Shown: positions 23,864 to 32,771 of the stretch, piece after piece | Numbering within the stretch: position 1 is the first letter of the stretch | Layout of the letters: every line of letters begins with the position of its first letter | Source of the DNA: Peptococcaceae bacterium | GTDB lineage: Bacteria; Bacillota; Desulfitobacteriia; Desulfitobacteriales; Syntrophobotulaceae | Reading direction: 5' to 3' | NCBI GenBank assembly: GCA_012520405.1 | Contig: JAAYOJ010000040.1 | Coordinates: forward strand, 1-39,573 | DNA length: 39,573 bases | The notes under the pieces: model-generated | What the model was told of the DNA's origin: nothing | Seen by the model: the letters and a program-made list of their open reading frames with translations, nothing else | The model's database searches: none | Made by a program: the position numbers and the translations under genes

Positions 23864-25715
23864 GCTTTTGGACCAGCACTGCATTAATCAGATCGCCGCC
23901 GGGGAGGTTGTGGAAAGACCTCTTTCTGTGGTTAAAGAACTTATTGAAAATGCAATAGATGCCGGTGCTAACAAAATAGAAATTAGTGTAGAGGGCGGGG
24001 GACAATCCCAGATCAGAGTCAGGGACAATGGCTGCGGTATGGCCCCTGAGGATTTGCAACTGGCAGTATTGCCTCATGCTACCAGTAAAATCGCTAAGAT
24101 TGATGACCTGAATAACTTAGCTAGCTTGGGCTTTAGGGGGGAGGCTTTGCCCACTATTGCCGCCATATCTAAATTGAGTATTGTATCTCGCCGCAAGGAA
24201 GACGCCGTAGGATGGGAAATCCGAGTTGAAGGGGGCCAGGTAGCTTCCTTTGCTGAAACAGGCTGTGCGCCGGGGACAGATGTTACAGTGTCGGACCTAT
24301 TTTACAATACACCTGCTCGCCGGAAATTCTTACGTTCGGCTAATACCGAGTTCGGGTTGATATCGGATATGGTTAGCAGGTTGGCTTTAGCTAACCCGAG
24401 TATTTCTTTTTCTCTTCGCCATGCCAGAACTCTGGTCTTAAATACTACGGGCAGGGGTAATTTGCTGGATACCATAGCGGCTGTCTTAGGAAACGAAATA
24501 GCCCGAAAAATGCTGCCTCTTGAAGTTGAGGACCAGGGCATAAAAGTGGCCGGGTATATCGGCAGCCCTGAACAGGTTAGGAAATCTCGCAACGGGGTAA
24601 CTTTTATTGTTAATGGCCGCTTTATTCGTTCTCAGCTTTTGTATCAGTCTCTTAAAGAAGGTTACCATACCTTAATTCCGGCAGGAACATACCCCTATGC
24701 TGTCTTGACCTTAACCATGCCCCCTGCGTTTTATGACGTCAATGTTCATCCCTCCAAACTGGAGATAAAATTTAAAGATGAAAAAGTTATATTTAATCTA
24801 GTCAGCAATTCAATCCGCAAGACCTTACTAGAGGCCAGGCCTGTAAGGTCGTTACAGGACAAGCAAACAGACTATGATCCCCAGAATTTCCATGATTATC
24901 AAAAAGATCAAAATTACCAAAATACAACCAAGCTTCTAAGCCCAAGGAGCCGAAAAATAGCCGAACCACATAAGTTCTATAGTTCTACCCCAACGGTAGC
25001 CGACAGCTGGGAACAGCTTAAATTATTGTATAAACCTGCACCCGGTTTAACAACGGACAAAAGTGTTAAAGTAAATAAAGAACTGTATATTGAGAATCAG
25101 GAACAAAATCAAGATAAGAAAAGTGAACAGGTTAATTTCGAAGAATTAAGGGCCCTTGGCCAGTTGTTCAATACCTATATTCTTTGTACGGATGATCAAG
25201 ATTTATATATCATAGACCAGCACGCTGCTCACGAGCGCATTCGCTATGATAATTTACGACAGCAGCTTAACGAAAAGGGAGTATATTCGCAGATGCTTCT
25301 TATTCCTGAGACCGTTGAACTTACAATTCAGGAAGAACAGATTATGCTTGAGCATTTTGAACAACTAAACCAGCTGGGATTTATTATCGAGAATTTTGGA
25401 GAAAGGACTTATTTTTTGAGAGCAGTTCCTATCGTCCAGAATTTACCTGAGCCGGGCAAGCTATTAATTAAGTTTCTAGATGAAGTCCTGAGTAAATCTA
25501 TCCCACCAACCCAGGAGAAATTAATGGAAAGCTGGCTCGATATGATTGCATGTCGCTCGGCCCTTAAAGGTAACGCTAAATTATCCCTTCAAGAAATGGA
25601 TCAGTTGATTCAAGAATTGGGCAACAGACCCAATCCACTGTCTTGCCCCCATGGTCGGCCCACCATGATAAATATTTCCAAGAAAGAGTTGGAAGACAAA
25701 TTTAATCGAACCTGA
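23847..25715 (+). CDS. mutL: DNA mismatch repair protein MutL (endonuclease type)
   Basis: A 622-residue GHKL ATPase that links MutS recognition to strand incision. The ATPase motifs are intact (ELIENAIDAGA, RDNGCGM, LGFRGEALPTI, and TDVTVSDLFYNTPARRKFL). A variable linker of about 100 residues leads to a C-terminal nuclease domain with DQHAAHERIRYD (457-468), ACRSALKG and the CPHGRPT and FNR ends. The last position of the canonical DQHA-x2-E-x4-E motif is Asp468 rather than Glu. The start is TTG 23847: the frame is closed by a TGA at 23838-23840, and AAGGAAGTG lies 7 nt upstream. It overlaps the deacetylase gene, suggesting translational coupling. Confidence 0.95.
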   Translation: MPPRIKLLDQHCINQIAAGEVVERPLSVVKELIENAIDAGANKIEISVEGGGQSQIRVRDNGCGMAPEDLQLAVLPHATSKIAKIDDLNNLASLGFRGEALPTIAAISKLSIVSRRKEDAVGWEIRVEGGQVASFAETGCAPGTDVTVSDLFYNTPARRKFLRSANTEFGLISDMVSRLALANPSISFSLRHARTLVLNTTGRGNLLDTIAAVLGNEIARKMLPLEVEDQGIKVAGYIGSPEQVRKSRNGVTFIVNGRFIRSQLLYQSLKEGYHTLIPAGTYPYAVLTLTMPPAFYDVNVHPSKLEIKFKDEKVIFNLVSNSIRKTLLEARPVRSLQDKQTDYDPQNFHDYQKDQNYQNTTKLLSPRSRKIAEPHKFYSSTPTVADSWEQLKLLYKPAPGLTTDKSVKVNKELYIENQEQNQDKKSEQVNFEELRALGQLFNTYILCTDDQDLYIIDQHAAHERIRYDNLRQQLNEKGVYSQMLLIPETVELTIQEEQIMLEHFEQLNQLGFIIENFGERTYFLRAVPIVQNLPEPGKLLIKFLDEVLSKSIPPTQEKLMESWLDMIACRSALKGNAKLSLQEMDQLIQELGNRPNPLSCPHGRPTMINISKKELEDKFNRT

Positions 25716-25733
25716 ATGCCTGATTAGAGACAT

Positions 25734-26639
25734 TTACGCTAAATGCAACCCCGTTAACATTATTTTTCCGGCTTTAGCCCATATAGAAGGGAACTGCTCA
25801 AGGGGCAAAGGGTTTTGTCCGGAGCCGCATTCTATGGTAAAACCTGGCTTGCGCCATTTATAAATAAACCAGTCCTTATAACCGGCGTCACTGTCAACAT
25901 AACGTACTGCTCTGTAGCCGCTTACTTTGGCTAATTGTTGCACCATGTTTTCTGCTTGGGGAGGTTCGAATTTTCTGTATCCCCAATATATCTCTTCTCC
26001 CTGGGTATGAAAAGCCATTACTATTTGGAAATCATTTTCTCTGGTAAAATCGGCTATTGCTCTCGCTTCCGGTTCGGATAAAGGAAAAGGACCAGGATAA
26101 TTCATGGGTGCCGGTCCGGAAGTTTCGCGGCGGGCATTCTCATTTTCCCAGTAAGCAGGAAATTGATCGTTTAGATCCACACCCCGAATATTGGCTTTCC
26201 AACCTCTAAAATTGCTTGACCCCTTATTGGCTTGCATTACTTGGCGGTAGTAAGGATTATTATCGGCAGTAAACCCATTCAACACTAAATCAACGCCATC
26301 CGGGTTAACCATGGGTACGATCCATAGAGTCTTTTCTTTTAATAGCTTGGAAATTTCAAATCCTTCTAATGTTTGGCCTGAACGAGCAGCCTCAAGACAC
26401 TTTTCTATAAAGACCATTAAGAGAAGGGAAGTAATCCATTCGTTAGCGTGGAAGGCCCCGTTATAGTGAATTAGCCGTTTGCCGCTTCCCAGTCGTACAG
26501 CGGGAATAGAACGACCGAGAACGCTTTTGCCGATATTAAGAATTTCTATCTGGGGATATGTACTTTTCAAATTGCTGAGATCTTTAAGCATGGTTTTATG
26601 ATCATAGGCAGTTGAAACTTTGACAATACTGTTTTTCAT
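25734..26639 (-). CDS. M14 family zinc carboxypeptidase (gamma-D-glutamyl-L-diamino acid endopeptidase-like)
   Basis: A 301-residue peptidase close to Bacillus endopeptidase I/YqgT-type proteins, which cut peptidoglycan stem peptides next to D-Glu. Zinc ligands are visible in GAFHANEWIT (His-x2-Glu) and MAFHTQGEEI (His), and the catalytic Glu is in PGFTIECGSGQNPLP. The VPMVNPDGVDLVLNG and RGVDLNDQFP segments are typical. There is no signal peptide or LysM domain, so it is probably cytoplasmic and may act in muropeptide recycling. RBS AAAAGGAGAG precedes the ATG at 26639. The gene lies on the strand opposite to the mutL and rsmJ-like genes, breaking the operon. It starts 76 nt from the divergent methyltransferase start. 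Confidence 0.88.
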   Translation of the reverse strand: MKNSIVKVSTAYDHKTMLKDLSNLKSTYPQIEILNIGKSVLGRSIPAVRLGSGKRLIHYNGAFHANEWITSLLLMVFIEKCLEAARSGQTLEGFEISKLLKEKTLWIVPMVNPDGVDLVLNGFTADNNPYYRQVMQANKGSSNFRGWKANIRGVDLNDQFPAYWENENARRETSGPAPMNYPGPFPLSEPEARAIADFTRENDFQIVMAFHTQGEEIYWGYRKFEPPQAENMVQQLAKVSGYRAVRYVDSDAGYKDWFIYKWRKPGFTIECGSGQNPLPLEQFPSIWAKAGKIMLTGLHLA

Positions 26640-26714
26640 AATTATCTCTCCTTTTCCGTGTTTTCAAAAGGGGTTGCCGTCAATACTATAAATACAGCCT
26701 TAAAGGAAACGGAT

Positions 26715-27533
26715 ATGATTAACCAAGATAAACAGATAACAATAAACTATAAGCTGACCAATAAGAGTCTAAGCCACAAGGTTGACTTCTTCCGGGATAA
26801 GTACGGTCTTAATCTTATTCCTGCCAATACTATGCCCTCGGAAGCAAATTGGCCTTTATTAAGAGTTACTAAACATAACTTAATATTAGAACACCAAGGG
26901 GGCAATCTTTTTTTTCATCCGAGCATGGCTCTTTTGCGGATGATCAATCTTAAGCGAGGAATTAAAGACAGGTTTCTGCAAGCGACCGGCTTAGAATCCG
27001 GCGATATTTTTCTTGATGCCACAATGGGATTGGCTTCAGATACATTAATCGCAGCCTGGGCAGTAGGCCATGAAGGCAAGGTTATTGCCATAGAGGCTTC
27101 CGTGCTGCTTCACTTCCTAGTGAGTGAGGGTCTGGCATCTTTTAGGGACCTTAAGCCGGCCAAAATAAGGGGAACCGACAAGTCAGCTGCCTGGGAGGAA
27201 CTTGCCGAGGCGGCAGACAGGATAGAAACTGTCTGTTCTGATCATTATGCTTTCCTACGGAAGTTGCCTGATTGTTCGGTCGATGTTATATATTTTGATC
27301 CTATGTTTAGGGATACCTTGGCTGACAGCTCTCCTTCCATCAAACCTCTCCAGGATTTGTCCGTGCCTAAAGCTTTGAATGCTGAAACTGTGAAGGAGGC
27401 CTGCAGGGTAGCCCGCCGACGGGTGGTTTTAAAAGAAAGAAATGGGAGTGGAGAGTTTCAGCGGTTGGGGTTTAGACTCCTTGACGGTGGAAAGTACAGT
27501 AGTGTTAGTTTTGGAGTTATTGATAAAGACTAG
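26715..27533 (+). CDS. Class I SAM-dependent methyltransferase, RsmJ-like
   Basis: A 272-residue protein with the SAM-binding motif FLDATMGLASDTLIAAWA, acidic motif IAIEAS and the catalytic-type motif VIYFDPMFRD; KRVV-like ARRRVVLKERNG follows. These match the RsmJ/DUF548 family (E. coli RsmJ makes m2G1516 of 16S rRNA), and Firmicute homologues such as YpiP are common, but the exact base is untested. I chose ATG 26715, which follows AAAGGAAACGG; the frame extends to a GTG at 26658 without a ribosome site. It is followed after 18 nt by miaA, consistent with an RNA-modification role. Confidence 0.8.
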   Translation: MINQDKQITINYKLTNKSLSHKVDFFRDKYGLNLIPANTMPSEANWPLLRVTKHNLILEHQGGNLFFHPSMALLRMINLKRGIKDRFLQATGLESGDIFLDATMGLASDTLIAAWAVGHEGKVIAIEASVLLHFLVSEGLASFRDLKPAKIRGTDKSAAWEELAEAADRIETVCSDHYAFLRKLPDCSVDVIYFDPMFRDTLADSSPSIKPLQDLSVPKALNAETVKEACRVARRRVVLKERNGSGEFQRLGFRLLDGGKYSSVSFGVIDKD

Positions 27534-27551
27534 GCCAGGGGGAAATTCCTG

Positions 27552-28493
27552 ATGAAATCCATAATTGTGATTATAGGTCCTACGGCAGTAGGAAAAAGTT
27601 CCTTAAGTGTGGAATTGGCTTTAAAGCTAAAGGGAGAGATTATCTCCGGCGATTCCGTCCAGGTTTATCGTAAGCTTAATATAGGATCGGCCAAACCTAC
27701 GCCTGCTGAACAAAAAGGAGTCCGGCATCACTTAATAGATTTGCTTGAACCGGACGAATACTTTACGGCAGCTGATTTCCAGGCCAAAGCCAAGGATTTA
27801 ATTACTGAGATTCAAGCCCGGGGCCATGTGCCCATTATTGTTGGCGGAACCGGTCTATATATCCGTGCTCTCTTGGACGGGTTTACCTTCCCGGAAGAAG
27901 GCTCTACAGCAATTAAACAGAAATGGCTTGAATTTGCCAGGGTTAATGGTCAAGTTGCCTTGTATAATAAGCTTAAACAATGCGATCCTCTCTCAGCTCA
28001 AAAGTTACACCCTAATGATAAGGCTAGAATTATACGGGCGCTGGAAGTTTTCGAGATTACTGGTATGCCCTTATCCGCTCAGCGCTCTTATGAAGAACAT
28101 AAATATCCTGCCTTGGATAAATCTATACTATATATTGGCTTGACTGCCCCAAGGGAAATTATTTACCAAAGAATTGACCAACGTTGCGATGATATGGTAA
28201 AATATGGCATAGTGCAAGAAGTTTCAGCCTTATTAAAAGAGGGATATTCTCCTAAACTAAAATCCCTGCAGAGTATAGGGTATCGGCATGTGATTCTATA
28301 TCTAAAGGGGCTGTTAACTTGGGATGAAATGCTACGCTTATTTAAACGGGATACCAGACGATTTGCCAAAAGGCAGCTTACCTGGTTTAGGAGGGATCCA
28401 AGAATAAAATGGTATGATATCATTCAAAATGAATCGGACATAATTATTGACAAAATATTACAGGACTATAACAGAGCTTGCATAGTATTATGA
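27552..28493 (+). CDS. miaA: tRNA dimethylallyltransferase
   Basis: A 313-residue enzyme that transfers the dimethylallyl group to A37 of tRNAs, producing the substrate of MiaB. It shows the P-loop IGPTAVGKSSLSVELA, ISGDSVQVYRKLNIGSAKP, the GGTGLYIRALLDG loop, and LKSLQSIGYRH with the RRFAKRQLTWFRRD C-terminal motif. Length and order match the family exactly. It starts 18 nt after the rsmJ-like gene, and 50 nt before hfq, the common miaA-hfq arrangement. Confidence 0.97.
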   Translation: MKSIIVIIGPTAVGKSSLSVELALKLKGEIISGDSVQVYRKLNIGSAKPTPAEQKGVRHHLIDLLEPDEYFTAADFQAKAKDLITEIQARGHVPIIVGGTGLYIRALLDGFTFPEEGSTAIKQKWLEFARVNGQVALYNKLKQCDPLSAQKLHPNDKARIIRALEVFEITGMPLSAQRSYEEHKYPALDKSILYIGLTAPREIIYQRIDQRCDDMVKYGIVQEVSALLKEGYSPKLKSLQSIGYRHVILYLKGLLTWDEMLRLFKRDTRRFAKRQLTWFRRDPRIKWYDIIQNESDIIIDKILQDYNRACIVL

Positions 28494-28543
28494 TATCGTG
28501 TACAATCGTAGAATAAACAAAAAATGGTGATGGAGGTATTTAA

Positions 28544-28786
28544 ATGAATAAATCACCGATTAATTTACAGGACTTATTTTTGAACCAAACCCGTAAGGAG
28601 AACATACCGGTTACAATTTATCTCATAAATGGTTTTCAACTCAAGGGTACTGTAAAAGGATTTGACAACTTCACAGTTATACTTGATTTCGAAGGAAAAC
28701 AGCAAATGGTATATAAACATGCTATATCCACTGTTATGCCCTTAAGGCATGTTAACCTAAATGCCGGAAATGAAGGGGCGAGCTAA
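28544..28786 (+). CDS. hfq: RNA chaperone Hfq
   Basis: An 80-residue Sm-like protein forming the hexameric ring that binds small RNAs and poly-U or A-rich mRNA. Sm1 is [24 protein letters not shown], and Sm2 is the diagnostic [14 protein letters not shown] (KHAIS). The N-terminal [17 protein letters not shown] is the usual first helix. The acidic, short C-terminal tail (NAGNEGAS) is typical of Firmicute Hfq. RBS TGGAGG precedes the ATG, and a strong terminator follows. Confidence 0.98.
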   Translation: MNKSPINLQDLFLNQTRKENIPVTIYLINGFQLKGTVKGFDNFTVILDFEGKQQMVYKHAISTVMPLRHVNLNAGNEGAS

Positions 28787-28859
28787 GACTAGATGCTTCG
28801 ACTGAAGTGGGGAATTGAGAGAGGACCAAAAATTCAGTAAAGATTAGAATTTATTGAGG

Positions 28860-28883
28860 CCGGCCATAACTATGGCCGGTTTT
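28860..28883 (+). terminator. Rho-independent terminator after hfq
   Basis: CCGGCCAT (28860-28867), loop AACT, ATGGCCGG (28872-28879), then TTTT. It ends the miaA-hfq transcription unit 73 nt after the stop. Confidence 0.88.
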
Positions 28884-28901
28884 CTAACTGAACGGATGGT
28901 A

Positions 28902-28931
28902 TTGACATGTCAAGAAAAAACGATGTATTAT
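28902..28931 (+). promoter_or_regulatory. Promoter with overlapping palindrome for the DegV-TetR unit
   Basis: TTGACA (28902-28907), 18-nt spacer, TATTAT (28926-28931). The -35 box is the left half of a perfect 12-bp palindrome, TTGACATGTCAA (28902-28913). This is a plausible operator for the TetR-type regulator encoded in the same unit, which would block the -35 region. Confidence 0.55.
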
Positions 28932-28993
28932 GAAGTTAATACAAACGTCCGAATTAAGATGTCTACATATTAAGAAAAGAGGTTTATCAAAAA

Positions 28994-29857
28994 ATGATCA
29001 AAATAACAGCAGATAGTACTTGTGACCTTTCTCCTGCTATTTTAAGCGATTTTAACATTTCCTTAATGCCTCTCTCCATACTTGTAGAGGATCAAGCATT
29101 TCGAGATGGTGTGGATATTACGCCAGCAGATATTTTCCGCTATGTTGATGAAGACAACAAAACATGTAAAACCGCGGCGGTAAATCATTATGAATACGAG
29201 CGATTTTTTGCGGATCTTTCACCCCAGTTTTCAGCAATTATTCATGTCTGTATAGGCTCGGGCTTTTCCTCCTGTTATCAGAATGCATGCATAGCAGCCC
29301 AGAACTTTTCCAATGTTTATGTCGTTGACTCAAACAATCTTTCCAGCGGAAGCGGCCACATTGTCCTTGATGCCGCATTAATGGCTAAAGACAATATGCA
29401 AGCCCCGGAAATTTTAAACAGATTGGCGGAGTACATCCCTAAGGTCGACGCCAGCTTTGTCATTGATCGCTTGGACTATTTACATAAGGGCGGCCGCTGT
29501 TCCGGGCTTGAAGCCCTAGGGGCGAAATTACTGAATATAAAACCATGCATTGAAGTAATTGGTGGCCAAATGAAGGTTGGCAAAAAGTACAGGGGAAGTT
29601 TTGAACGCTGCCTGGAAAACTACGTTAAGGATAAATTATCAAATTGTCAGCAGGAAATCGATTACAGCAGGATTTTTATTACCCATTCGCCGTGCAATCC
29701 TTCTACAGTACAAAAAGTAAAAGAGGCTATTCAGCGTTACGGGGATTTTAAAGAAATAATTGAAACTGATGCCGGCTGTACTATTTCCAGCCATTGTGGT
29801 CCAAATACTTTAGGGATACTTTTTAAACGCTTAACCCCTAAAACTAAAATTGTTTAA
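28994..29857 (+). CDS. DegV family fatty-acid-binding protein (second copy)
   Basis: A 287-residue DegV/FakB-like protein. It shows TADSTCDLSPAI at the N-terminus, DGVDITPADIF, the lipid-carboxylate loop CIGSGFSSCYQNA, DRLDYLHKGGRCSG and the C-terminal AGCTISSHCGPNTLGILF. It is clearly diverged from the DegV at 15848, with several cysteines not found in that copy. RBS AAGAGG is upstream. The TetR-type regulator 45 nt downstream is probably co-transcribed, so this copy may respond to a fatty-acid or related ligand, a possibility rather than a demonstrated link. Confidence 0.9.
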   Translation: MIKITADSTCDLSPAILSDFNISLMPLSILVEDQAFRDGVDITPADIFRYVDEDNKTCKTAAVNHYEYERFFADLSPQFSAIIHVCIGSGFSSCYQNACIAAQNFSNVYVVDSNNLSSGSGHIVLDAALMAKDNMQAPEILNRLAEYIPKVDASFVIDRLDYLHKGGRCSGLEALGAKLLNIKPCIEVIGGQMKVGKKYRGSFERCLENYVKDKLSNCQQEIDYSRIFITHSPCNPSTVQKVKEAIQRYGDFKEIIETDAGCTISSHCGPNTLGILFKRLTPKTKIV

Positions 29858-29902
29858 GCTTAAAGGTTCAGATAAATTTCAATTTTTTTAGGAGAAAAGC
29901 AA

Positions 29903-30481
29903 ATGACTGCCAAAATCAATACAACCAGCCAATCTCAAAGGATATTGGACGCAGCAATAAAATGTATTGCTAAGAAAGGTTATGCTAATGCTTCCTTACG
30001 AGATATTGCCGGCGAAGCAGGTGTAGTGTTAAGCCAGTTAAATTATTACTATAAAAATAAAGAAGGCTTATTTATTGAAGTAGTTAAAATACTATCTCAA
30101 CAATACTTAAACGAGATTGAGGATATCTTAAAAAGTGGGGAAACAGAGAAAGAAAAGACTGCTGCTTTAACCCGGTACTTTCAACGTATGCTTAAAGAGG
30201 ATTCTGAGCTGCTAACCCTTCTTTTTGATTTAAGCAGTATGGCTTTGTGGTCAGAATCTTTAAGGGAAATTCTTAGTAACTTCTTCAATGATGTAGCGAA
30301 GCTTATTGAGAAACATATCCTTGAGGGCATATGGCACAAAGGAAAGTTAAAAAAATATCCTACATCGATATCCAGGATTATGTTGGGTGCCATGCTTGGA
30401 ACTTCTATCCAAGTCGTGTTAGCTGAAAATCGAGAGGATATCATGCATTCCTTGGAAGCAATACAAGTGGTGTTTGCTTAA
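29903..30481 (+). CDS. TetR/AcrR family transcriptional regulator
   Basis: A 192-residue repressor-type regulator. The N-terminal helix-turn-helix is classic: ILDAAIKCIAKKGYANASLRDIAGEAGVVLSQLNYYYKNKEGLFIEVV (about residues 15-62, given here in abbreviated family terms), followed by an all-helical ligand and dimerisation domain with a TetR_C-like tail. It lies 45 nt after the second degV gene with RBS TTTAGGAGAAAAG. The palindrome at 28902-28913 is its best local target. The ligand is unknown; a lipid is suggested by the DegV partner only. Confidence 0.9.
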   Translation: MTAKINTTSQSQRILDAAIKCIAKKGYANASLRDIAGEAGVVLSQLNYYYKNKEGLFIEVVKILSQQYLNEIEDILKSGETEKEKTAALTRYFQRMLKEDSELLTLLFDLSSMALWSESLREILSNFFNDVAKLIEKHILEGIWHKGKLKKYPTSISRIMLGAMLGTSIQVVLAENREDIMHSLEAIQVVFA

Positions 30482-30491
30482 GGGGAGACGA

Positions 30492-30525
30492 AAAGCACTG
30501 AACGAGCAAGTTCAGTGCTTTTTTG
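30492..30525. terminator. Bidirectional terminator between the TetR gene and purC
   Basis: AAAGCACTGAAC (30492-30503), loop GAGCAA, GTTCAGTGCTTT (30510-30521), followed by TTT on the plus strand and by TTTT (from the AAAA at 30491-30494) on the minus strand. It serves both convergent genes. Confidence 0.9.
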
Positions 30526-30542
30526 ATGGTTCTTTAAATTCT

Positions 30543-31244
30543 TTAGTCGGTTAGCATGATTTTTTCGAGTTCTAAGGGGCTAACAGGTGAGCCATCTTTG
30601 TAGGCTCTCATATTCCCACCGGAGATTTCATCAATTAAGGCGATATGTTGGTCGTCACCGACTCGGCCAAATTCAAATTTTATATCGTATAGTTCAAGTC
30701 CCTTTTTAGCCAGTTCTTCCTTGACGATATTAGCTATTTTTTTGGTCAGATCCCGCAATAGGGCATATTCTTCTTTGGATAGTATGCCTAGCATATCCAA
30801 GGCATCATCCGTGATTAAAGGATCGTTCCTACTATCGTCTTTGAGGGTCACTTCTACCAAGGCATCCAAAGGTTGCCCCTCTTGGGCATAAAGGCCATAA
30901 CGGCGAAGGAAACTGCCCACGGCACGGTAGCGGCAGATGACTTCCAGGCCTTTGCCGAAAGGGGTAGCTTTTTGCACAGTCATTGTCAATTCGTTAGGGT
31001 TAGCGTCAATATAGTGAGTGGGTATCCCTTGTTCCTTGATTTTTTCGAAGAAAAATTTTGTCAGTTGTAGGGCGGCTTTGCCGGAACCTTCCATGGTAAG
31101 ACCGACTTGATTGGCACCGGGATCAAATACCCCATTTTCTCCGGTCACATCGTCCTTGAACTTCAATAGATAATTGCCGTCAGCCAATTCAAAGACATCT
31201 TTGGTTTTCCCTTTATAAACAAGCTTGATAGTAATCACTCCCAT
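30543..31244 (-). CDS. purC: Phosphoribosylaminoimidazole-succinocarboxamide synthase
   Basis: SAICAR synthetase of de novo purine synthesis, which joins aspartate to CAIR with ATP. It shows LVYKGKTKDVFEL, LLKFKDDVTGENG, the GIPTHYIDA and VICRYRAVGSFLRRYG segments, LKDDSRNDPLI, and EFGRVGDDQHIALIDEISGGNMRAY with the catalytic metal residues. The start is uncertain: ATG 31244 gives a family-typical length of 233 residues, but the sequence GGGAGTG right after it looks like a ribosome site with a poorly spaced GTG, and an earlier ATG at 31271 is also open. The gene stands alone, away from a pur operon, and no purine riboswitch is seen. Confidence 0.93.
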   Translation of the reverse strand: MGVITIKLVYKGKTKDVFELADGNYLLKFKDDVTGENGVFDPGANQVGLTMEGSGKAALQLTKFFFEKIKEQGIPTHYIDANPNELTMTVQKATPFGKGLEVICRYRAVGSFLRRYGLYAQEGQPLDALVEVTLKDDSRNDPLITDDALDMLGILSKEEYALLRDLTKKIANIVKEELAKKGLELYDIKFEFGRVGDDQHIALIDEISGGNMRAYKDGSPVSPLELEKIMLTD

Positions 31245-31462
31245 AATAAAGTAGTTTATATAATCTGCCATAATAATAATACTTGAAAATATCCTTAGTC
31301 AAAAGGCAAAATGAGTTATTTATTTTCTACTCTATTTAATATACCAGATATATCTTTAAAGAGCATACCTATAGTTGTTAAAATAGTAATTACTTCCCAA
31401 ACTGATAATATTTATTTATAATTATAACCAAGAGATATATTGCCGGTTTAGGATGTGGGGAG

Positions 31463-32695
31463 ATGTTGTCTAGGATAGGCAAACAGCTAAAGAATTTTTT
31501 TGTTATATCGGTGGAAGAAAAATACCAAAATGATTTTATTAACGAGATAAACTCCATTAATTCATCCAGAGTGAAGGTGTGTTCTGTTACTTTCATTGTT
31601 TGTGAAGTTGTGGTGATTATACTTTCATTTTTAATAAAACAGGAGAATTTGCTCAGCCGGCCGGATCTTTACTATTTACTTATGTATATTATTCTAACAA
31701 TGGGAATGGTCGGTTTTTTATTGTCTTTTATCAAATTGGGGAAGAATATTCAGCAAAACAAGAAGAAAATTCAGGTAGGGGCAGTACTTTTTGCCTGCTT
31801 TATCCTTTTCTGGTGTGCCGGTATATCTTTATTGGATCAATTGTCTTATGGTCAGATTGTAGTCTACCTCTCAGCTATTATTTGTATTGGAGTAATACCT
31901 TTTTTTAGGACTATAGTTCTATTGCTTATTTATGTAGGGGCTGAGGCTTTTTTTCTTATTCTGCAGCCCTATTTTCAAGAATCAGCAGAAATTATATTTG
32001 GTAATGGTATAAATAGCTTTACATTTATAGTTTTTGCGCTAGTTATATCTCGTATGAGGTATAAAAGCATTGCTGAAGATTTCCAGAACAAAAGAATTAT
32101 TCAGGAAAAAAATGCTCTTTTGGAGGAGAAGAGCATTCGTATGAACGATATCAATAAACTATTAATTGAAACAAATCAAAGGCTGAAAGATTTATCGCAA
32201 AGGGACTATTTGACAGGAGTTTATAATAGATCAATGTTTGACCAAACCCTGAGGGTGGAATGGGATAGGTGTAAACGCCACCACATACCCTTGACCCTAA
32301 TGATGGTCGACATAGACTTTTTTAAGCAGTTTAACGATACCTACGGGCATCAGGCTGGGGATGAATGTATAAAGCGGGTTGCAGAAGTATTATCGTTATG
32401 TGCTAGACGTTCTTCAGATGTAATCACAAGGTATGGCGGAGATGAGTTTGTTTTAATCCTACCTCATATGAATCGGGAAAGTGCGCTTAGTTTGGCTGAG
32501 GAATTGAGCAGGAGGGTCAGAGAGTTGTTTATTCCACATGCTAATTCCACAGTTTCAGACTGTCTAACAGTCAGCGTCGGAGCTAATACCCTAATTCCCT
32601 CTGAGAAATCAACTATTCAGGAACTGTTTAGGAATGCGGATAAGGCTCTTTATGAAGCTAAACTGACCCGTGATAAAATAGTGATAAACCAATAA
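31463..32695 (+). CDS. Membrane diguanylate cyclase (GGDEF)
   Basis: A 410-residue protein that should make the second messenger cyclic di-GMP at the membrane. About six membrane helices lie between residues 42 and 197 (MASE-like sensor of unrecognised type), followed by a coiled-coil linker (about 203-245) and a GGDEF domain. The active site is intact, RYGGDEFVLIL (325-329), as are DYLTGVYNRSMFD and VDIDFFKQFNDTYGHQAGD. An allosteric I-site Arg-x-x-Asp (RSSD, 316-319) sits five residues before it, so product inhibition is expected. GGGGAG lies immediately before the ATG, so the TTG 3 nt later may be the true start. No EAL domain is present. Confidence 0.93.
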   Translation: MLSRIGKQLKNFFVISVEEKYQNDFINEINSINSSRVKVCSVTFIVCEVVVIILSFLIKQENLLSRPDLYYLLMYIILTMGMVGFLLSFIKLGKNIQQNKKKIQVGAVLFACFILFWCAGISLLDQLSYGQIVVYLSAIICIGVIPFFRTIVLLLIYVGAEAFFLILQPYFQESAEIIFGNGINSFTFIVFALVISRMRYKSIAEDFQNKRIIQEKNALLEEKSIRMNDINKLLIETNQRLKDLSQRDYLTGVYNRSMFDQTLRVEWDRCKRHHIPLTLMMVDIDFFKQFNDTYGHQAGDECIKRVAEVLSLCARRSSDVITRYGGDEFVLILPHMNRESALSLAEELSRRVRELFIPHANSTVSDCLTVSVGANTLIPSEKSTIQELFRNADKALYEAKLTRDKIVINQ

Positions 32696-32771
32696 TGATA
32701 AACCAGGAAATTTATTGCTACTCACGTTTATTCACAGGATTAAATTATTTAGAGTGAAGAGGGGGTTAACC

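Noticed and set aside
31245-31462. Purine riboswitch upstream of purC
   Set aside because: No three-way-junction pattern with conserved loop residues was found in the short divergent region.
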